DNA from: Mycolicibacterium rhodesiae NBB3
GTDB lineage: Bacteria; Actinomycetota; Actinomycetes; Mycobacteriales; Mycobacteriaceae
DNA length: 64,000 nt
NCBI RefSeq assembly: GCF_000230895.2
Contig: NC_016604.1
Coordinates: forward strand, 248,001-312,000
Reading direction: 5' to 3'
The translations under genes were made by a program, and so were the position numbers. The notes beneath the pieces were generated by a model. That model saw only the letters and a program-made list of their open reading frames with translations, was not told the origin of the DNA and made no database searches. Shown in pieces: positions 37,804 to 64,000 of this stretch. Within the stretch, counting starts at the first letter, position 1. Each line of letters opens with the position of its first letter.

Positions 37804-38565
37804 TCACAAGTAGGGGTCGGCCCAGGCGCTGATGATCCTGGCGGCTCGCGCTGCCTGGTTCTTACCGGTGAGCAGATGGTCCGCACCTTCGAGCGATACG
37901 AAGCTGCGCGGATGTCGCGCCGCGCGGAAGATCTCGCTGGCATTGGCGATGCCCACGGTGTTGTCGGTGGGCGAATGCATGACGAGTAGGGCCCGCCGCA
38001 GGGTCCGGATCTGCTCACGAAGGTCGGCAGTCCGCACGTCTTCGATGAAGTGCCGCTTGAGCGTGAGCGCCTTACCGCCCGCGAGGAACGGCGCCTCGCC
38101 CTCGGCCTCGATGCGTGCCACGAGCGCGTCGTAGTTTTTTTCGACGTGACCGGGTTCGTACGGCGCCCCGATACTGGCGACCGCCGCCACACTCGGGCAG
38201 TCGTGGGCGGCCGCGATCACCGCGGAGCCGCCGAAGGAGTGTCCGACGAGCAGTCGCACCTCCCGGTCCGAGTCGTTCATGAACTCGACCGCCCGCACGG
38301 TGTCGGCGACCTTGTGCGAGAAGGACCCGTCGCCCCAGTCCCCCTCGGAGTCACCGAGGCCGAGGTTGTCGAAGCGCAGTACCCCGATGCCCTCGGCGGC
38401 CAGCTGCTTGCAGATCCGGCTGGCGGCGGGACTGTCCTTGCCGAGTGTGAAGCCGTGGGCGAAGACGGCCCATCCGCGAAGCTCGTTCTCGGGAAGGTCG
38501 ACCAGCCCAGCCAGGATCGGACCCGTGGTGCTGGGAAAACTGACGCGCTCGGCCACGCGCCTCAT
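37804..38565 (-). CDS. Alpha/beta hydrolase (serine aminopeptidase S33-like)
   Basis: Hydrolase of 253 aa. The segments FAHGFTLGKDSPAASRI, RFDNLGLGDSEG, elbow VGHSFGGSA, acid loop SPTDNTVG and the His in EGADHLL are clear. It resembles the hydrolase half of alpha/beta hydrolase-OsmC proteins, but there is no OsmC domain here. The ATG at 38565 (MRRVAERVSFPS) is preferred over the longer ORF. It converges with the EEP-family gene and is divergent from htpG across 80 bp. Confidence 0.86.
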   Translation of the reverse strand: MRRVAERVSFPSTTGPILAGLVDLPENELRGWAVFAHGFTLGKDSPAASRICKQLAAEGIGVLRFDNLGLGDSEGDWGDGSFSHKVADTVRAVEFMNDSDREVRLLVGHSFGGSAVIAAAHDCPSVAAVASIGAPYEPGHVEKNYDALVARIEAEGEAPFLAGGKALTLKRHFIEDVRTADLREQIRTLRRALLVMHSPTDNTVGIANASEIFRAARHPRSFVSLEGADHLLTGKNQAARAARIISAWADPYL

Positions 38566-38645
38566 CCTGTCACGGCGGCGACGGTGCCGATGGCTCGCTC
38601 GGTACCATTTGACCCGGTCCCTGTCAGTGTTCTCAAAGGAATCGC

Positions 38646-40577
38646 ATGACTGCACACGTCGAACAGCTGGAGTTTCAGGCGGAGGCACGCCAACTGCTGG
38701 ATCTGATGGTCCACTCGGTGTACTCCAACAAGGATTCGTTTCTGCGGGAACTGATCTCGAACGCGTCCGATGCGCTGGACAAGCTTCGGTTGGAAGCTCT
38801 GCGGAACAAGGACCTGGATGTCGACACCTCCGACCTCCACATCGAGCTCGAGGTGGACAACGCGGCGCGTACCCTCACGGTCCGCGACAACGGCATCGGG
38901 ATGACACGCGACGAGGTCGTGGACCTGATCGGCACCCTTGCCAAGTCGGGCACGGGCGAGCTGCGGCAACAGTTGAGGGAGGCCCAGAAGGCGGCCGCCT
39001 CGGAGGAACTGATCGGCCAGTTCGGCATCGGTTTCTATTCGACGTTCATGGTGGCCGACAAGGTCGAACTGCTGACCCGCAAGGCCGGCGAGAGCGGGGC
39101 GACCCGCTGGGTGTCCAGTGGCGAGGCCACCTACACGATCGAATCCGTCGATGACGCCCCGCACGGCACGTCGGTCACGATGCACCTCAAACCCGTAGAC
39201 GCAGAGGACGAGCTTCACGACTACGCGTCCGAGGCGAAGCTGCGGGAGTTGGTGAAGAAGTACTCCGACTTCATCGCCTGGCCTATCCGGATGCAGGTGG
39301 AGCGTCGTACCCCGGCCGCCGAGGAGGGCGGCGAGGAAAGCGTCACCGTCGAAACGCAGACCCTCAACTCGATGAAGGCGCTGTGGGCCAAGTCCAAGGA
39401 CGAGGTGTCCGAGGACGAGTACAAGGAGTTCTACAAGCACATCGCACACGCCTGGGACGATCCTCTCGAGGTCATCGCGATGAAGGCCGAGGGCACCTTC
39501 GAGTACCAGGCGCTGCTGTTCATCCCGTCGCACGCACCGTTCGACATGTTCACCCGTGACGCCAAGATCGGGGTACAGCTGTACGTCAAACGCGTCTTCG
39601 TGATGGGCGACTGCGATCAACTGATGCCGACGTACCTGCGGTTCATCAAGGGCGTCGTCGACGCACAGGACATGTCGCTCAACGTCTCTCGCGAAATCCT
39701 GCAGCAGGATCGGCAGCTCACGGCGATCCGTCGCCGGCTGACCAAGAAGGTCCTTTCGACGGTGAAGAGCATCCAGTCCGAGCGACCAGAGGACTACCGC
39801 ACGTTCTGGGCGCAGTTCGGCACGGTTCTCAAAGAGGGCCTGATGTCGGACTTCGAAAACCAGGACGCGCTGCTGCGCATCTCGTCGTTCGCATCGACGA
39901 ACAGCGACGACGAACTCACCACGCTCACCGAATACGTCGAGCGCATGAAAGACGGTCAGGAACAGATCTTCTACGCGACCGGACAGTCGCGCGAGCAACT
40001 GCTGAAGTCGCCGCACCTGGAGGCATTCAAGGCCAAGGGCTACGAGGTACTGCTGCTCACCGATGCGGTCGACGAGATCTGGGTGGGATCGGTGGCCGAG
40101 TTCGACGGCAAGCCGCTGCAGTCGGTCGCCAAGGGTGAGGTGGACCTCGACTCCGAAGAGGAGAAGGCGCAGCACGCCGCCGAACGTGAAGAGCAGGAAA
40201 AGGATTTCGCCGACCTGTTCACGTGGCTGAAGGAGACCCTCAGTGATCACGTCAAGGACGTCCGGTTGTCGACCCGACTCACCGAGTCACCAGCATGTCT
40301 GATCACCGACACCTATGGAATGACACCTGCGCTCGCACGCATCTACAAGGCGTCCGGGCAGGCGGTTCCGGTCTCCAAGCGGATCCTCGAACTCAACCCG
40401 AAACACTCCCTCGTCACCGCCCTGCAGCAGGCGCACAAGTCAGGCAGCGACGCGGAGCGGCTGGCGGAGACAGCGGAATTGCTCTATGGGACAGCCCTTC
40501 TCGCCGAAGGCGACGTTCCAGATGATCCGGCGAAGTTCGCCGCACAGCTCGCCGAGCGGCTGGCCCGCACCGTGTGA
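38646..40577 (+). CDS. htpG: Molecular chaperone HtpG (bacterial Hsp90)
   Basis: ATP-dependent cytosolic chaperone, 643 aa, full length. The GHKL ATPase motifs are ELISNASDALDKLR, DNGIGMT, GTLAKSGT and GQFGIGFYS. The middle domain contains KRVFVMGDCDQLMPTYLRF and SLNVSREILQQDRQL, and the C-terminal dimerisation domain closes the protein. An AAAGGA site lies 6 nt before the ATG. I saw no CIRCE-type or HAIR-type repeat in the 80 bp upstream. Many, but not all, mycobacteria keep this gene. Confidence 0.97.
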   Translation: MTAHVEQLEFQAEARQLLDLMVHSVYSNKDSFLRELISNASDALDKLRLEALRNKDLDVDTSDLHIELEVDNAARTLTVRDNGIGMTRDEVVDLIGTLAKSGTGELRQQLREAQKAAASEELIGQFGIGFYSTFMVADKVELLTRKAGESGATRWVSSGEATYTIESVDDAPHGTSVTMHLKPVDAEDELHDYASEAKLRELVKKYSDFIAWPIRMQVERRTPAAEEGGEESVTVETQTLNSMKALWAKSKDEVSEDEYKEFYKHIAHAWDDPLEVIAMKAEGTFEYQALLFIPSHAPFDMFTRDAKIGVQLYVKRVFVMGDCDQLMPTYLRFIKGVVDAQDMSLNVSREILQQDRQLTAIRRRLTKKVLSTVKSIQSERPEDYRTFWAQFGTVLKEGLMSDFENQDALLRISSFASTNSDDELTTLTEYVERMKDGQEQIFYATGQSREQLLKSPHLEAFKAKGYEVLLLTDAVDEIWVGSVAEFDGKPLQSVAKGEVDLDSEEEKAQHAAEREEQEKDFADLFTWLKETLSDHVKDVRLSTRLTESPACLITDTYGMTPALARIYKASGQAVPVSKRILELNPKHSLVTALQQAHKSGSDAERLAETAELLYGTALLAEGDVPDDPAKFAAQLAERLARTV

Positions 40578-40582
40578 GACCG

Positions 40583-40645
40583 CTAGAGCAGGCCGAGCAG
40601 TTTCAGGTCCGTGGCGGTTCTGTCGCTGACTACTGGTAGGGCCCG
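40583..40645 (-). pseudogene. Relic of an NRPS/CAR reductase-domain C-terminus
   Basis: Read on the minus strand, the last codons before the TAG at 40583 give PVVSDRTATDLKLLGLL-stop. The intact Mps2 protein ends [20 protein letters not shown], and carboxylic acid reductases and NRPS reductase domains commonly end in similar ...DLxxLGLL sequences. At DNA level the final codons also align closely (GACCT, GCTCG and CTGCTCT shared in register). The frame upstream loses any resemblance to the domain, so this is a fragment. It suggests that a second reductase-containing gene, or an earlier mps2 end, was deleted when the locus was rearranged. Confidence 0.5.
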
Positions 40646-40749
40646 AGGCACTGATAAACCGAGACCGTGCCTCCACCTGTCGACGGTCAAGAGATAATGA
40701 ACTGCAATTGCCCCTCGAGGACCATGACAACGAAAGGCTCGACCCCGCG

Positions 40750-42003
40750 ATGAGATTTGTCCTGGCATGCTGGGGAAGTCGCGGCGACGTCGAGCCTTCC
40801 TTGGCAGTCGCGTGTGAACTGTCCCGCCGAGGCCACGATGTGCGCATGGCCGTGCCGCCCGACCTGGTGCGATTTGTCGAGGCTGCCGGCGTGGCGGGGG
40901 TGCCCTACGGACCAGCGGTCGAGGCATTTCTCAATGAAGATTTCGTCCGCAATTTATGGTCGAAGTTTTTCCGCAACCCCGTCGGGTTGCTGCGCGAACT
41001 GTATGGAATGCCGATCCGGCATTGGGACGAGGTCAACGCGACGCTTCTGTCGTTGGCCGACGGCGCCGATCTGCTATCGACCGCGATCAATTTCGAGCCG
41101 GCTGCCGCCAATATCGCCGAGTACTACAACATTCCACTGATCTCGATGCACCACTTCCCATTACGCCCGAACGGACAGATCCTTCAGTCGCTGCCGTCGC
41201 CGTTGGTCCGCACCGGGAGCACGCTCTCGGAGTGGATGTTCTGGCGGGCGACGCGGAAAACGGAGAACACTCAGCGCCACGCGCTGGGATTACCCACGGC
41301 GACACGTCGGTCGCCGCGACGAATCGCCGAACACCGGTGGTTGGAAATCCAGGGCTACGACGCCGTCTGCGTGCCCGGACTGGCAGTCGAATGGGCGAAG
41401 TGGAACGGTCAAAGACCCTTCGTCGGCCCGCTGACCATGCAACTGAGCACAGAGTCCGATCGTGAGGTGGCTGAATGGATTGGCGCGGGACCACCGCCGA
41501 TCTGCTTCGCCACCGGCAGCATCCCTGTCGAGTCGCCAGCCGAGACCTTGGCGATGATCGCCACAGCCTGCGCACAACTAGGGCAACGAGGATTGGTGTG
41601 CGCGGGCGGGACCGACTACGGCGACATTCGACCCCCAGACGACATCAAAGTGGTGGGGCCGGTCAACTATGCCGAAGTGTTCCCAGCTTGCCGCGCGATC
41701 GTTCACCACGGTGGTTCAGGCACTACTGCAGCAAGTCTGCGCGCGGGTGTTCCGGCCCTGATCCTATGGAGCTCAGCCGATCAGCCATTTTGGGGAAACC
41801 AACTCAAGAGACTGCGGGTCGGCACCGCCCGGAGCCTGACGGCCACCACCGCCCAGACCATGGTCGCGGACCTTCGCCAGATCCTGGACCCGGAATACGC
41901 TGTCCGAGCGCAACACCTGGCGACCCAACTGACCAAGCCCGCCGACAGCATTTCGCGAGCTACCGACCTCTTCGAAGACGCCGCCCGTCGCAAAGCGCGA
42001 TGA
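40750..42003 (+). CDS. GPL-type family-1 glycosyltransferase
   Basis: GT-B glycosyltransferase of 417 aa, of the group that adds deoxysugars to the mycobacterial glycopeptidolipid core. The N-terminal motif is VLACWGSRGDVEPSLAV; the C-terminal nucleotide-sugar-binding region has IVHHGGSGTTAASLRAGVP and WSSADQPFWGNQL. The ATG at 40750 has GAAAGG upstream; an in-frame ATG at 40708 is poorly supported. It is a close paralogue of the gene at 61694 and is convergent with mps2, 46 bp away. Which sugar and which hydroxyl (allo-Thr or alaninol) it uses cannot be read from sequence. Confidence 0.9.
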   Translation: MRFVLACWGSRGDVEPSLAVACELSRRGHDVRMAVPPDLVRFVEAAGVAGVPYGPAVEAFLNEDFVRNLWSKFFRNPVGLLRELYGMPIRHWDEVNATLLSLADGADLLSTAINFEPAAANIAEYYNIPLISMHHFPLRPNGQILQSLPSPLVRTGSTLSEWMFWRATRKTENTQRHALGLPTATRRSPRRIAEHRWLEIQGYDAVCVPGLAVEWAKWNGQRPFVGPLTMQLSTESDREVAEWIGAGPPPICFATGSIPVESPAETLAMIATACAQLGQRGLVCAGGTDYGDIRPPDDIKVVGPVNYAEVFPACRAIVHHGGSGTTAASLRAGVPALILWSSADQPFWGNQLKRLRVGTARSLTATTAQTMVADLRQILDPEYAVRAQHLATQLTKPADSISRATDLFEDAARRKAR

Positions 42004-42049
42004 CGCCACTTCAGTCACGCCGTCGCGCTGGCCCCAAACCGTAAGGCAA

Positions 42050-59971
<17,922 letters not shown>

Positions 59972-59982
<11 letters not shown>

Positions 59983-60202
59983 GAGTCCCGCCCTGCGCCA
60001 ACCGCTCGCGCAGGCTCTTCGGCCGTATGTCCGGCCAATGCTCCTCTACATACTCGAGGCACGCAGCGCGGTCCGCTTCTCCGTACACCACCTGCCATCC
60101 GGCCGGCACGTCGGCAAAGCTCGGCCACAGGCTGTGTTGCTCCTCGTCATTGACCAAAACGAAGAAGCTACCGTTGTCGTCGTCGAACGGATTGGTGCTC
60201 AC
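59972..60202 (-). CDS. mbtH: MbtH-like protein
   Basis: Small NRPS accessory protein of 76 aa that binds A domains and is often needed for their folding or activity. It matches the family throughout: [20 protein letters not shown], then [15 protein letters not shown] and the C-terminal [13 protein letters not shown]. The frame is open to 60223, but the GTG at 60202 begins at the conserved family N-terminus and has GGAGG close upstream, so it is the better start. It is the first gene of the mbtH-mps1-mps2 operon, the arrangement known from GPL loci. There are no mycobactin genes nearby. Confidence 0.95.
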
Positions 60203-60222
60203 GTTCCTCCAGGTAATCGTCA

Positions 60223-60343
60223 CCTACCGCAAACCGTAAGTGAGCCTATCGCAAACCTACCTTGGGGCGCAGGGGTAGGCCAAACATTCTCATCAGGTTC
60301 CCAAGGTCAGGCATCCCAGCAAACTGTATCGAGCCTACCTTGG
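60223..60343. promoter_or_regulatory. Repeated motifs upstream of the mbtH-mps operon
   Basis: CCTACCGCAAACC at 60223-60235 and CCTATCGCAAACC at 60245-60257 differ in one base and are spaced exactly 22 bp, two helical turns. The second runs directly into CCTACCTTGG (60256-60265), which recurs exactly at 60334-60343; CCAAGGT at 60301-60307 is part of it in inverted orientation. The spacing and position just before the operon suggest regulator-binding sites. I cannot assign a regulator; the motifs do not match the IdeR iron box well. Confidence 0.5.
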
Positions 60344-61182
60344 TAATTAACTCGGACGTCAATACCCTGTCCCGTTACCCCAGCTTAGCGCCAAATCGGT
60401 CGCGTAGCGCGTTGTTGCGGAGATAGCGAAGTCATGGTATTTCTGTGCGCTCGCTAAGCCTCGACAAGTTCTTCTCCGTGAAATTTCCCACAAAACTCCT
60501 TCGTCACAGCAAACGGGCAGGCAAAAGCGATCGGCATAGCGCTGAGCACGCTGAACCGAGGCGCCGAGCGTCCTGGAATTTCTTCACGTTACGGATGTCG
60601 CAGCGACACGTTCAGCAACCGCGAACCGTGGCAACAAGGCGACCCATCGCTGCCGGTGAAGACCGGATTTATTCTACAACACGGCCTCGGATCGCAGCGT
60701 CGCGCGATTGGTCGCGAGCACGGCTACGGTCGCGTCCCGAGTGACTGCCCGAACCGCAGATCAACGCGTGTTTTACCACTCGGCGGGGCTGTCCCATGAA
60801 TGTAGAGACACCCGCTCAGCGCACAAATAACGTTGCTACTCGTTTATGAAACCGACACAGATTATTTGCAGGAGCTCCTCAAGCCGCCACTTTTCACTGG
60901 TTCTTAGATTGGCGCCGGCTTATTCCCAGTTGTCGGTGGAGATGGCCCTCAAGTTCGCCAAGTTATCCGTACCGATAGTCGGCAGTCGTTGGGGTGCGGA
61001 GTGGCACGGTCACGCGATGCGGTCGGCTCTGTGAATCGAATGTGACTCCCGGCTAACTATTCGCCGGCTGGCTTGGACTTGTCGGGCTCAATGCTGGCAA
61101 CTCGCCATTTTCGGCACCGAAATGTTGCCGAGGTCAAGCCTCATCAAATCGGAAATGACGAGTTGGTGACCGATAGAAGTTG
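60344..61182. other. Gene-poor stretch upstream of the GPL operon
   Basis: About 840 bp with lower GC than the neighbours and AT-rich runs (for example around 60660-60680 and 60840-60900). Short ORFs at 60445-60744, 60846-61034 and 61073 onward lack high-GC third positions and recognisable protein motifs, so I do not call them genes. The stretch probably holds the operon's upstream control region and possibly degraded genes or a small RNA. I see no insertion-sequence ends. Confidence 0.5.
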
Positions 61183-61428
61183 TTATTCGCCGTCCTGCCG
61201 AGTGGGAACCCGCGAACCCTGGATGGGCGAAGACCCGACCGGCATGATCGCGACGAATATCGGGATCCGCACCTTCGCACCGCTGGGTATCGGCACACGG
61301 ACGGTGAACGACACGATCTCTAGCTCCAGGCGCTTGCCGCGCTGCGTCTCCATCTCCAGGCGACCTGGAATCCACCTGGGCTTTGACAACCATTCCAGGC
61401 CGCGTTCGATCGACTCGACCAGATTCAT
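61183..61428 (-). CDS. Possible small gene, unknown (81 aa)
   Basis: An ORF with G or C at most third codon positions in an otherwise non-coding region, which argues that it is or was a real gene. The product starts MNLVESIERGLEWLSKPRW and is basic in the first half, followed by a beta-rich part (LELEIVSFTVRVPIPSGAKVR) and a hydrophobic stretch VRIPIFVAIMP. I do not recognise the family. Its ribosome site is weak (GAGAG directly before the ATG). It may be the N-terminal remnant of a larger regulatory gene. Confidence 0.45.
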   Translation of the reverse strand: MNLVESIERGLEWLSKPRWIPGRLEMETQRGKRLELEIVSFTVRVPIPSGAKVRIPIFVAIMPVGSSPIQGSRVPTRQDGE

Positions 61429-61693
61429 CTCTCGACTATACCTGCAGGTAGGCACGGGCAAAGATAGCGATCATCTGCATGCCGATACTGATACGTCAGT
61501 CCCATTGCACTACAACGTACTTCATCGACTCTTGCGTGCCCGGCATCCGAAATGGCGACGGTAGGCAAATTCCTGACTTGGTTATGTCCCCGCGGAAGAG
61601 CGGTACCGTTGCGCGCGTGTGGAGTTCGGAGCCTGACGGTAGATTCCAGACGGCAGTTACCGGCACGACCAGTGAAAGGTTCGGATCCGCGCA

Positions 61694-62956
61694 ATGAAAT
61701 TTGTCCTCGCGTGCTGGGGAAGTCGCGGCGACGTCGAGCCTTCGCTAGCCGTCGGTCGCGAACTGCTGCGCCGGGGCCACGAAGTACATATGCCCGTGCC
61801 GCCCGACCTGGTGGGGTTCGTCGAAACCGCGGGTGTGCCGGGGGTGCCGTACGGCCCGGAAGTGGAGGCCATCCTCAACGAGGACTTCGTGCGCAATCTC
61901 TGGGCGAAGTTCGTCCGCAACCCGGTCGAGTTACTGCGCGAGATGTGGTCGGTGATCATCGACAACTGGGAGGAGGCCGGCAATACGCTGATGAGGCTGG
62001 CGGACGGCGCCGATCTGTTGTCGACCACGATCAACTTCGAGCAGGCCGCCGGCAATGTCGCGGAGTACTACGGCATTCCCTTGGTAGCCATGCACCACTT
62101 CCCCGTCCGACCCAACGGTCAGCTCATCCCGATGATTCCGTCGCCGCTGATCCGCTCGGCGAGCACCATTTCGGAGTGGCTGTTCTGGCGCGCGACACGC
62201 TCCGTTGAAGACGCCCAGCGCAGCGCGCTCGGCCTGCCCAAGGCCACCTACCGCGCACCGCGGCGTCTCGCCGAAAACGGATGGCTGGAAGCCCAGCTCT
62301 ACGACGCGGTGTGCGTGCCGGGGCTGGCCGACGAGTGGGCCAAGTGGGACGGCAGACGACCTTTCGTCGGTGCGCCAACGATGCAACTGAGCACCGCGGC
62401 CGATGACGACGTCGCGGCGTGGATCGCCGCGGGAACCCCACCGATCTGCTTCGCCACCGGCAGCATCCCCGTCAAATCGCCTGCCGAGACCATGGCCATG
62501 ATCAGCACCGCCTGCACGGAGCTGGGCGAGCGAGGCCTGATCTGCGCGGGCGGGACTGACTACAGCGACGTCCCGTATCCCGACCACATCAAGGTGGTGG
62601 GGGTGGTCAACTACGCCGCGGTCTTCCCAGCCTGCCGCGCCATCGTGCACCACGGCGGTGCGGGCACGACCGCGGCCAGTCTGCGCGCAGGCACCCCAAC
62701 GCTGATCCAGTGGAGCTCGGCCGATCAGCCGTTCTGGGGAAATCAGCTGAAAAGACTACATGTAGGCACCGCCCGGCGACTGTCGGCCAACACCACCAAA
62801 TCACTGGTCGCCGACCTGCGGCAGATCCTCGACCCCCAGTACAGCGTCCGAGCCCGACAACTCGCGACCCAGTTGACCACGCCCGCCGATGCCGTCACAC
62901 GCACGGCCGACCTGTTCGAACACGCCGCGAGCAACGCTGCGGCAAGCAATCGCTGA
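61694..62956 (+). CDS. GPL-type family-1 glycosyltransferase, second copy
   Basis: GT-B glycosyltransferase of 420 aa, closely similar along its length to the product of 40750-42003. Shared landmarks are VLACWGSRGDVEPSLAV, FATGSIPV, ICAGGTDYSD, IVHHGGAGTTAASLRAG and WSSADQPFWGNQLKRL. The two genes also share the sequence around the start codon, including a GAAAGG site. It stands upstream of, and divergent from, the mbtH operon across the gene-poor region. GPLs carry different sugars at allo-Thr and at alaninol, so two transferases of different acceptor specificity are expected. Confidence 0.9.
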   Translation: MKFVLACWGSRGDVEPSLAVGRELLRRGHEVHMPVPPDLVGFVETAGVPGVPYGPEVEAILNEDFVRNLWAKFVRNPVELLREMWSVIIDNWEEAGNTLMRLADGADLLSTTINFEQAAGNVAEYYGIPLVAMHHFPVRPNGQLIPMIPSPLIRSASTISEWLFWRATRSVEDAQRSALGLPKATYRAPRRLAENGWLEAQLYDAVCVPGLADEWAKWDGRRPFVGAPTMQLSTAADDDVAAWIAAGTPPICFATGSIPVKSPAETMAMISTACTELGERGLICAGGTDYSDVPYPDHIKVVGVVNYAAVFPACRAIVHHGGAGTTAASLRAGTPTLIQWSSADQPFWGNQLKRLHVGTARRLSANTTKSLVADLRQILDPQYSVRARQLATQLTTPADAVTRTADLFEHAASNAAASNR

Positions 62957-63227
62957 GTCAGCAGCAAGACGTGACGTTTGTACACGCCCCTACTGCCTGG
63001 AGGCGGTACTGCGTCCCTCCGTTTGGGCGTCGCCGCCGGGTTACTACCATTGCGACACAACGCATTACGAGAATCTTGAGCGTCTACAATGCGTCAATTC
63101 GACCTCAAAAACTCATCTCCATCAACCGCGAGAGTCCAAGGTCACACATTAGCTACCGAAAGACGAAATCTTTGCTCTTCTACCCCAGACGGCAAACCCG
63201 AGCCGTTCGCCATGGAATACTCCCCCC
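62957..63227. promoter_or_regulatory. Intergenic region before the ABC transporter gene
   Basis: About 270 bp of lower GC content with no convincing gene. AT-rich runs such as AAAAACTCATCTCCATCAA and ACGAAATCTTTGCTCTTCT suggest a promoter for the following transporter gene. No clear -10/-35 pair or operator stands out. Confidence 0.35.
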
Positions 63228-64000
63228 GTGAGCAATTTGGCGATCGACGTGGTCGACCTCACGAAGACCTTCGGGCGAGACACGCATGCGCTGTCCGGCG
63301 TGAGCTTTTCGGTGCCCGCCGGGACGGTCTGTGGTGTGCTCGGTCACAACGGCGCCGGCAAGACCACCACCATCAATATCTTGTCGACCTTGCTGCGACC
63401 GACTTCTGGCACTGCCACGGTTGGCGGCTACGACATAACCCGCCAATCCGCTCGCGTGCGCGCCAGTATTGCCACGACCGGCCAATCCACCGCCCTGGAC
63501 CTGTTTCTGAGCGCGCGGGAAAATTTGGTGCTGTTCGGCAGGCTCCGAGGATTGAATCGTCGTCAGGCAAAAGACCGCGCCGACGAAATGATCCATCGGT
63601 TCGACCTCGTCGAGGCGGCCGACCGTCCCGTGTCGACCTACTCCGGCGGGATGATGCGGCGGGTCGACATCGCCGCTGCATTGATGGTGCTGCCGAGAAT
63701 TCTTTTCCTGGACGAACCAACCGCAGGCCTGGACCCGAGGAGCCGGCGCGACGTATGGGCGCTAGTGAGCTCGCTTACCGTACAAGGCGTCACCGTGCTC
63801 TTGACGACGCAGTACCTAGACGAGGCAGACATTCTCAGTGACTCGATCGTCGTCATCGACCACGGGAGGGTGATCGCGAGCGGCACCGCCGAAGAGCTCA
63901 AGCGCAGGGTGGACACCAGCTATTGCCAGGTGAGTCCCACCAATCCGGCAGACCTGTCTCGGGTCGCATCGGCGCTGGCCGGCCTGCGCGGTGTCGACAT
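63228..64000 (+). CDS. DrrA-type ABC transporter ATP-binding protein (3' end outside window)
   Basis: N-terminal 257 codons of an ABC ATPase. Walker A GHNGAGKTT, signature YSGGMMRRVDIA, Walker B ILFLDEPT and switch region LTTQYLDEAD are typical of the daunorubicin-resistance (DrrA) class that exports lipids or drugs with ABC-2 permeases. The GTG at 63228 (MSNLAIDVVDLTK) is the likely start, although its ribosome site is weak. The frame runs open to the end of the window. Its position beside GPL genes suggests lipid export, with a permease gene expected just downstream. Confidence 0.9.
   Translation, partial: MSNLAIDVVDLTKTFGRDTHALSGVSFSVPAGTVCGVLGHNGAGKTTTINILSTLLRPTSGTATVGGYDITRQSARVRASIATTGQSTALDLFLSARENLVLFGRLRGLNRRQAKDRADEMIHRFDLVEAADRPVSTYSGGMMRRVDIAAALMVLPRILFLDEPTAGLDPRSRRDVWALVSSLTVQGVTVLLTTQYLDEADILSDSIVVIDHGRVIASGTAEELKRRVDTSYCQVSPTNPADLSRVASALAGLRGVD

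Noticed and set aside
38562..40250. 562-aa minus-strand ORF opposite htpG
   Set aside because: Shadow ORF; the plus strand encodes full-length HtpG with all ATPase motifs.
60445..61034. Small ORFs upstream of the GPL operon
   Set aside because: No third-position GC bias, weak ribosome sites and no recognisable motifs.

Overview
The window comes from a high-GC actinobacterium, almost certainly a rapidly growing Mycobacterium (Mycolicibacterium). Three things point there: a nuo operon in mycobacterial gene order; a block (TetR, phosphotransferase-like protein, conserved 370-aa protein, monoamine oxidase, convergent alpha/beta hydrolase) matching the order I remember for M. tuberculosis Rv3167c-Rv3168-Rv3169-Rv3170(aofH)-Rv3171c(hpx); and an MbtH plus four-module NRPS system with the architecture of glycopeptidolipid (GPL) synthesis. 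Genes often overlap by 4 bp (ATGA or GTGA), so many starts can be fixed by translational coupling.

Layout. 1-8535: 3' end of nuoG, then complete nuoH-nuoN (respiratory complex I). 8553-9627: a small unknown gene and a crotonase-family gene. 9654-24619: an accessory biosynthetic cluster with two divergent arms. The leftward arm is FAAL, desaturase, desaturase, ACP, desaturase, alpha/beta hydrolase. This is the gene order of bacterial polyyne / terminal-alkyne clusters of the caryoynencin (cayA-F) type. The rightward arm is P450, ACP, second FAAL, ABC exporter (ATPase and permease), alpha/beta hydrolase, third ACP, and a KS-AT-ACP polyketide synthase. Together they could activate a fatty acid, desaturate or acetylenate it on a carrier protein, oxidise it, extend it by one malonyl unit and export it. 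This is the most interesting system in the window. 24603-35859: PIG-L-type deacetylase, TetR, the Rv3168/Rv3169-like pair, a small membrane protein with a divergent AraC regulator, two tandem EthA-like Baeyer-Villiger monooxygenases behind an F420-type luciferase-like oxidoreductase, then aofH and an hpx-like hydrolase. The last two converge on a repeat and hairpin element. 35962-40577: quinone-oxidoreductase-like enzyme, endonuclease/exonuclease/phosphatase-family protein, alpha/beta hydrolase, and the Hsp90 homologue htpG.

40583-62956: the GPL-type locus. On the minus strand mbtH, mps1 (C-A-T-E-C-A-T-E-C) and mps2 (A-T-E-C-A-T-R) form one coupled operon. It specifies four residues, the first three epimerised and the last released by reduction. 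That fits D-Phe, D-allo-Thr, D-Ala, L-alaninol. Two paralogous family-1 glycosyltransferase genes on the plus strand flank it, and a short relic of a reductase-domain C-terminus lies beside htpG. A gene-poor region of about 1.5 kb upstream of mbtH carries promoter-type repeats and perhaps one small gene. The window ends inside a DrrA-type ABC transporter ATPase gene.

I found no tRNA, rRNA, CRISPR array or recognisable insertion sequence. Gene-family and synteny statements rest on recognition of motifs and gene order, without database searches.
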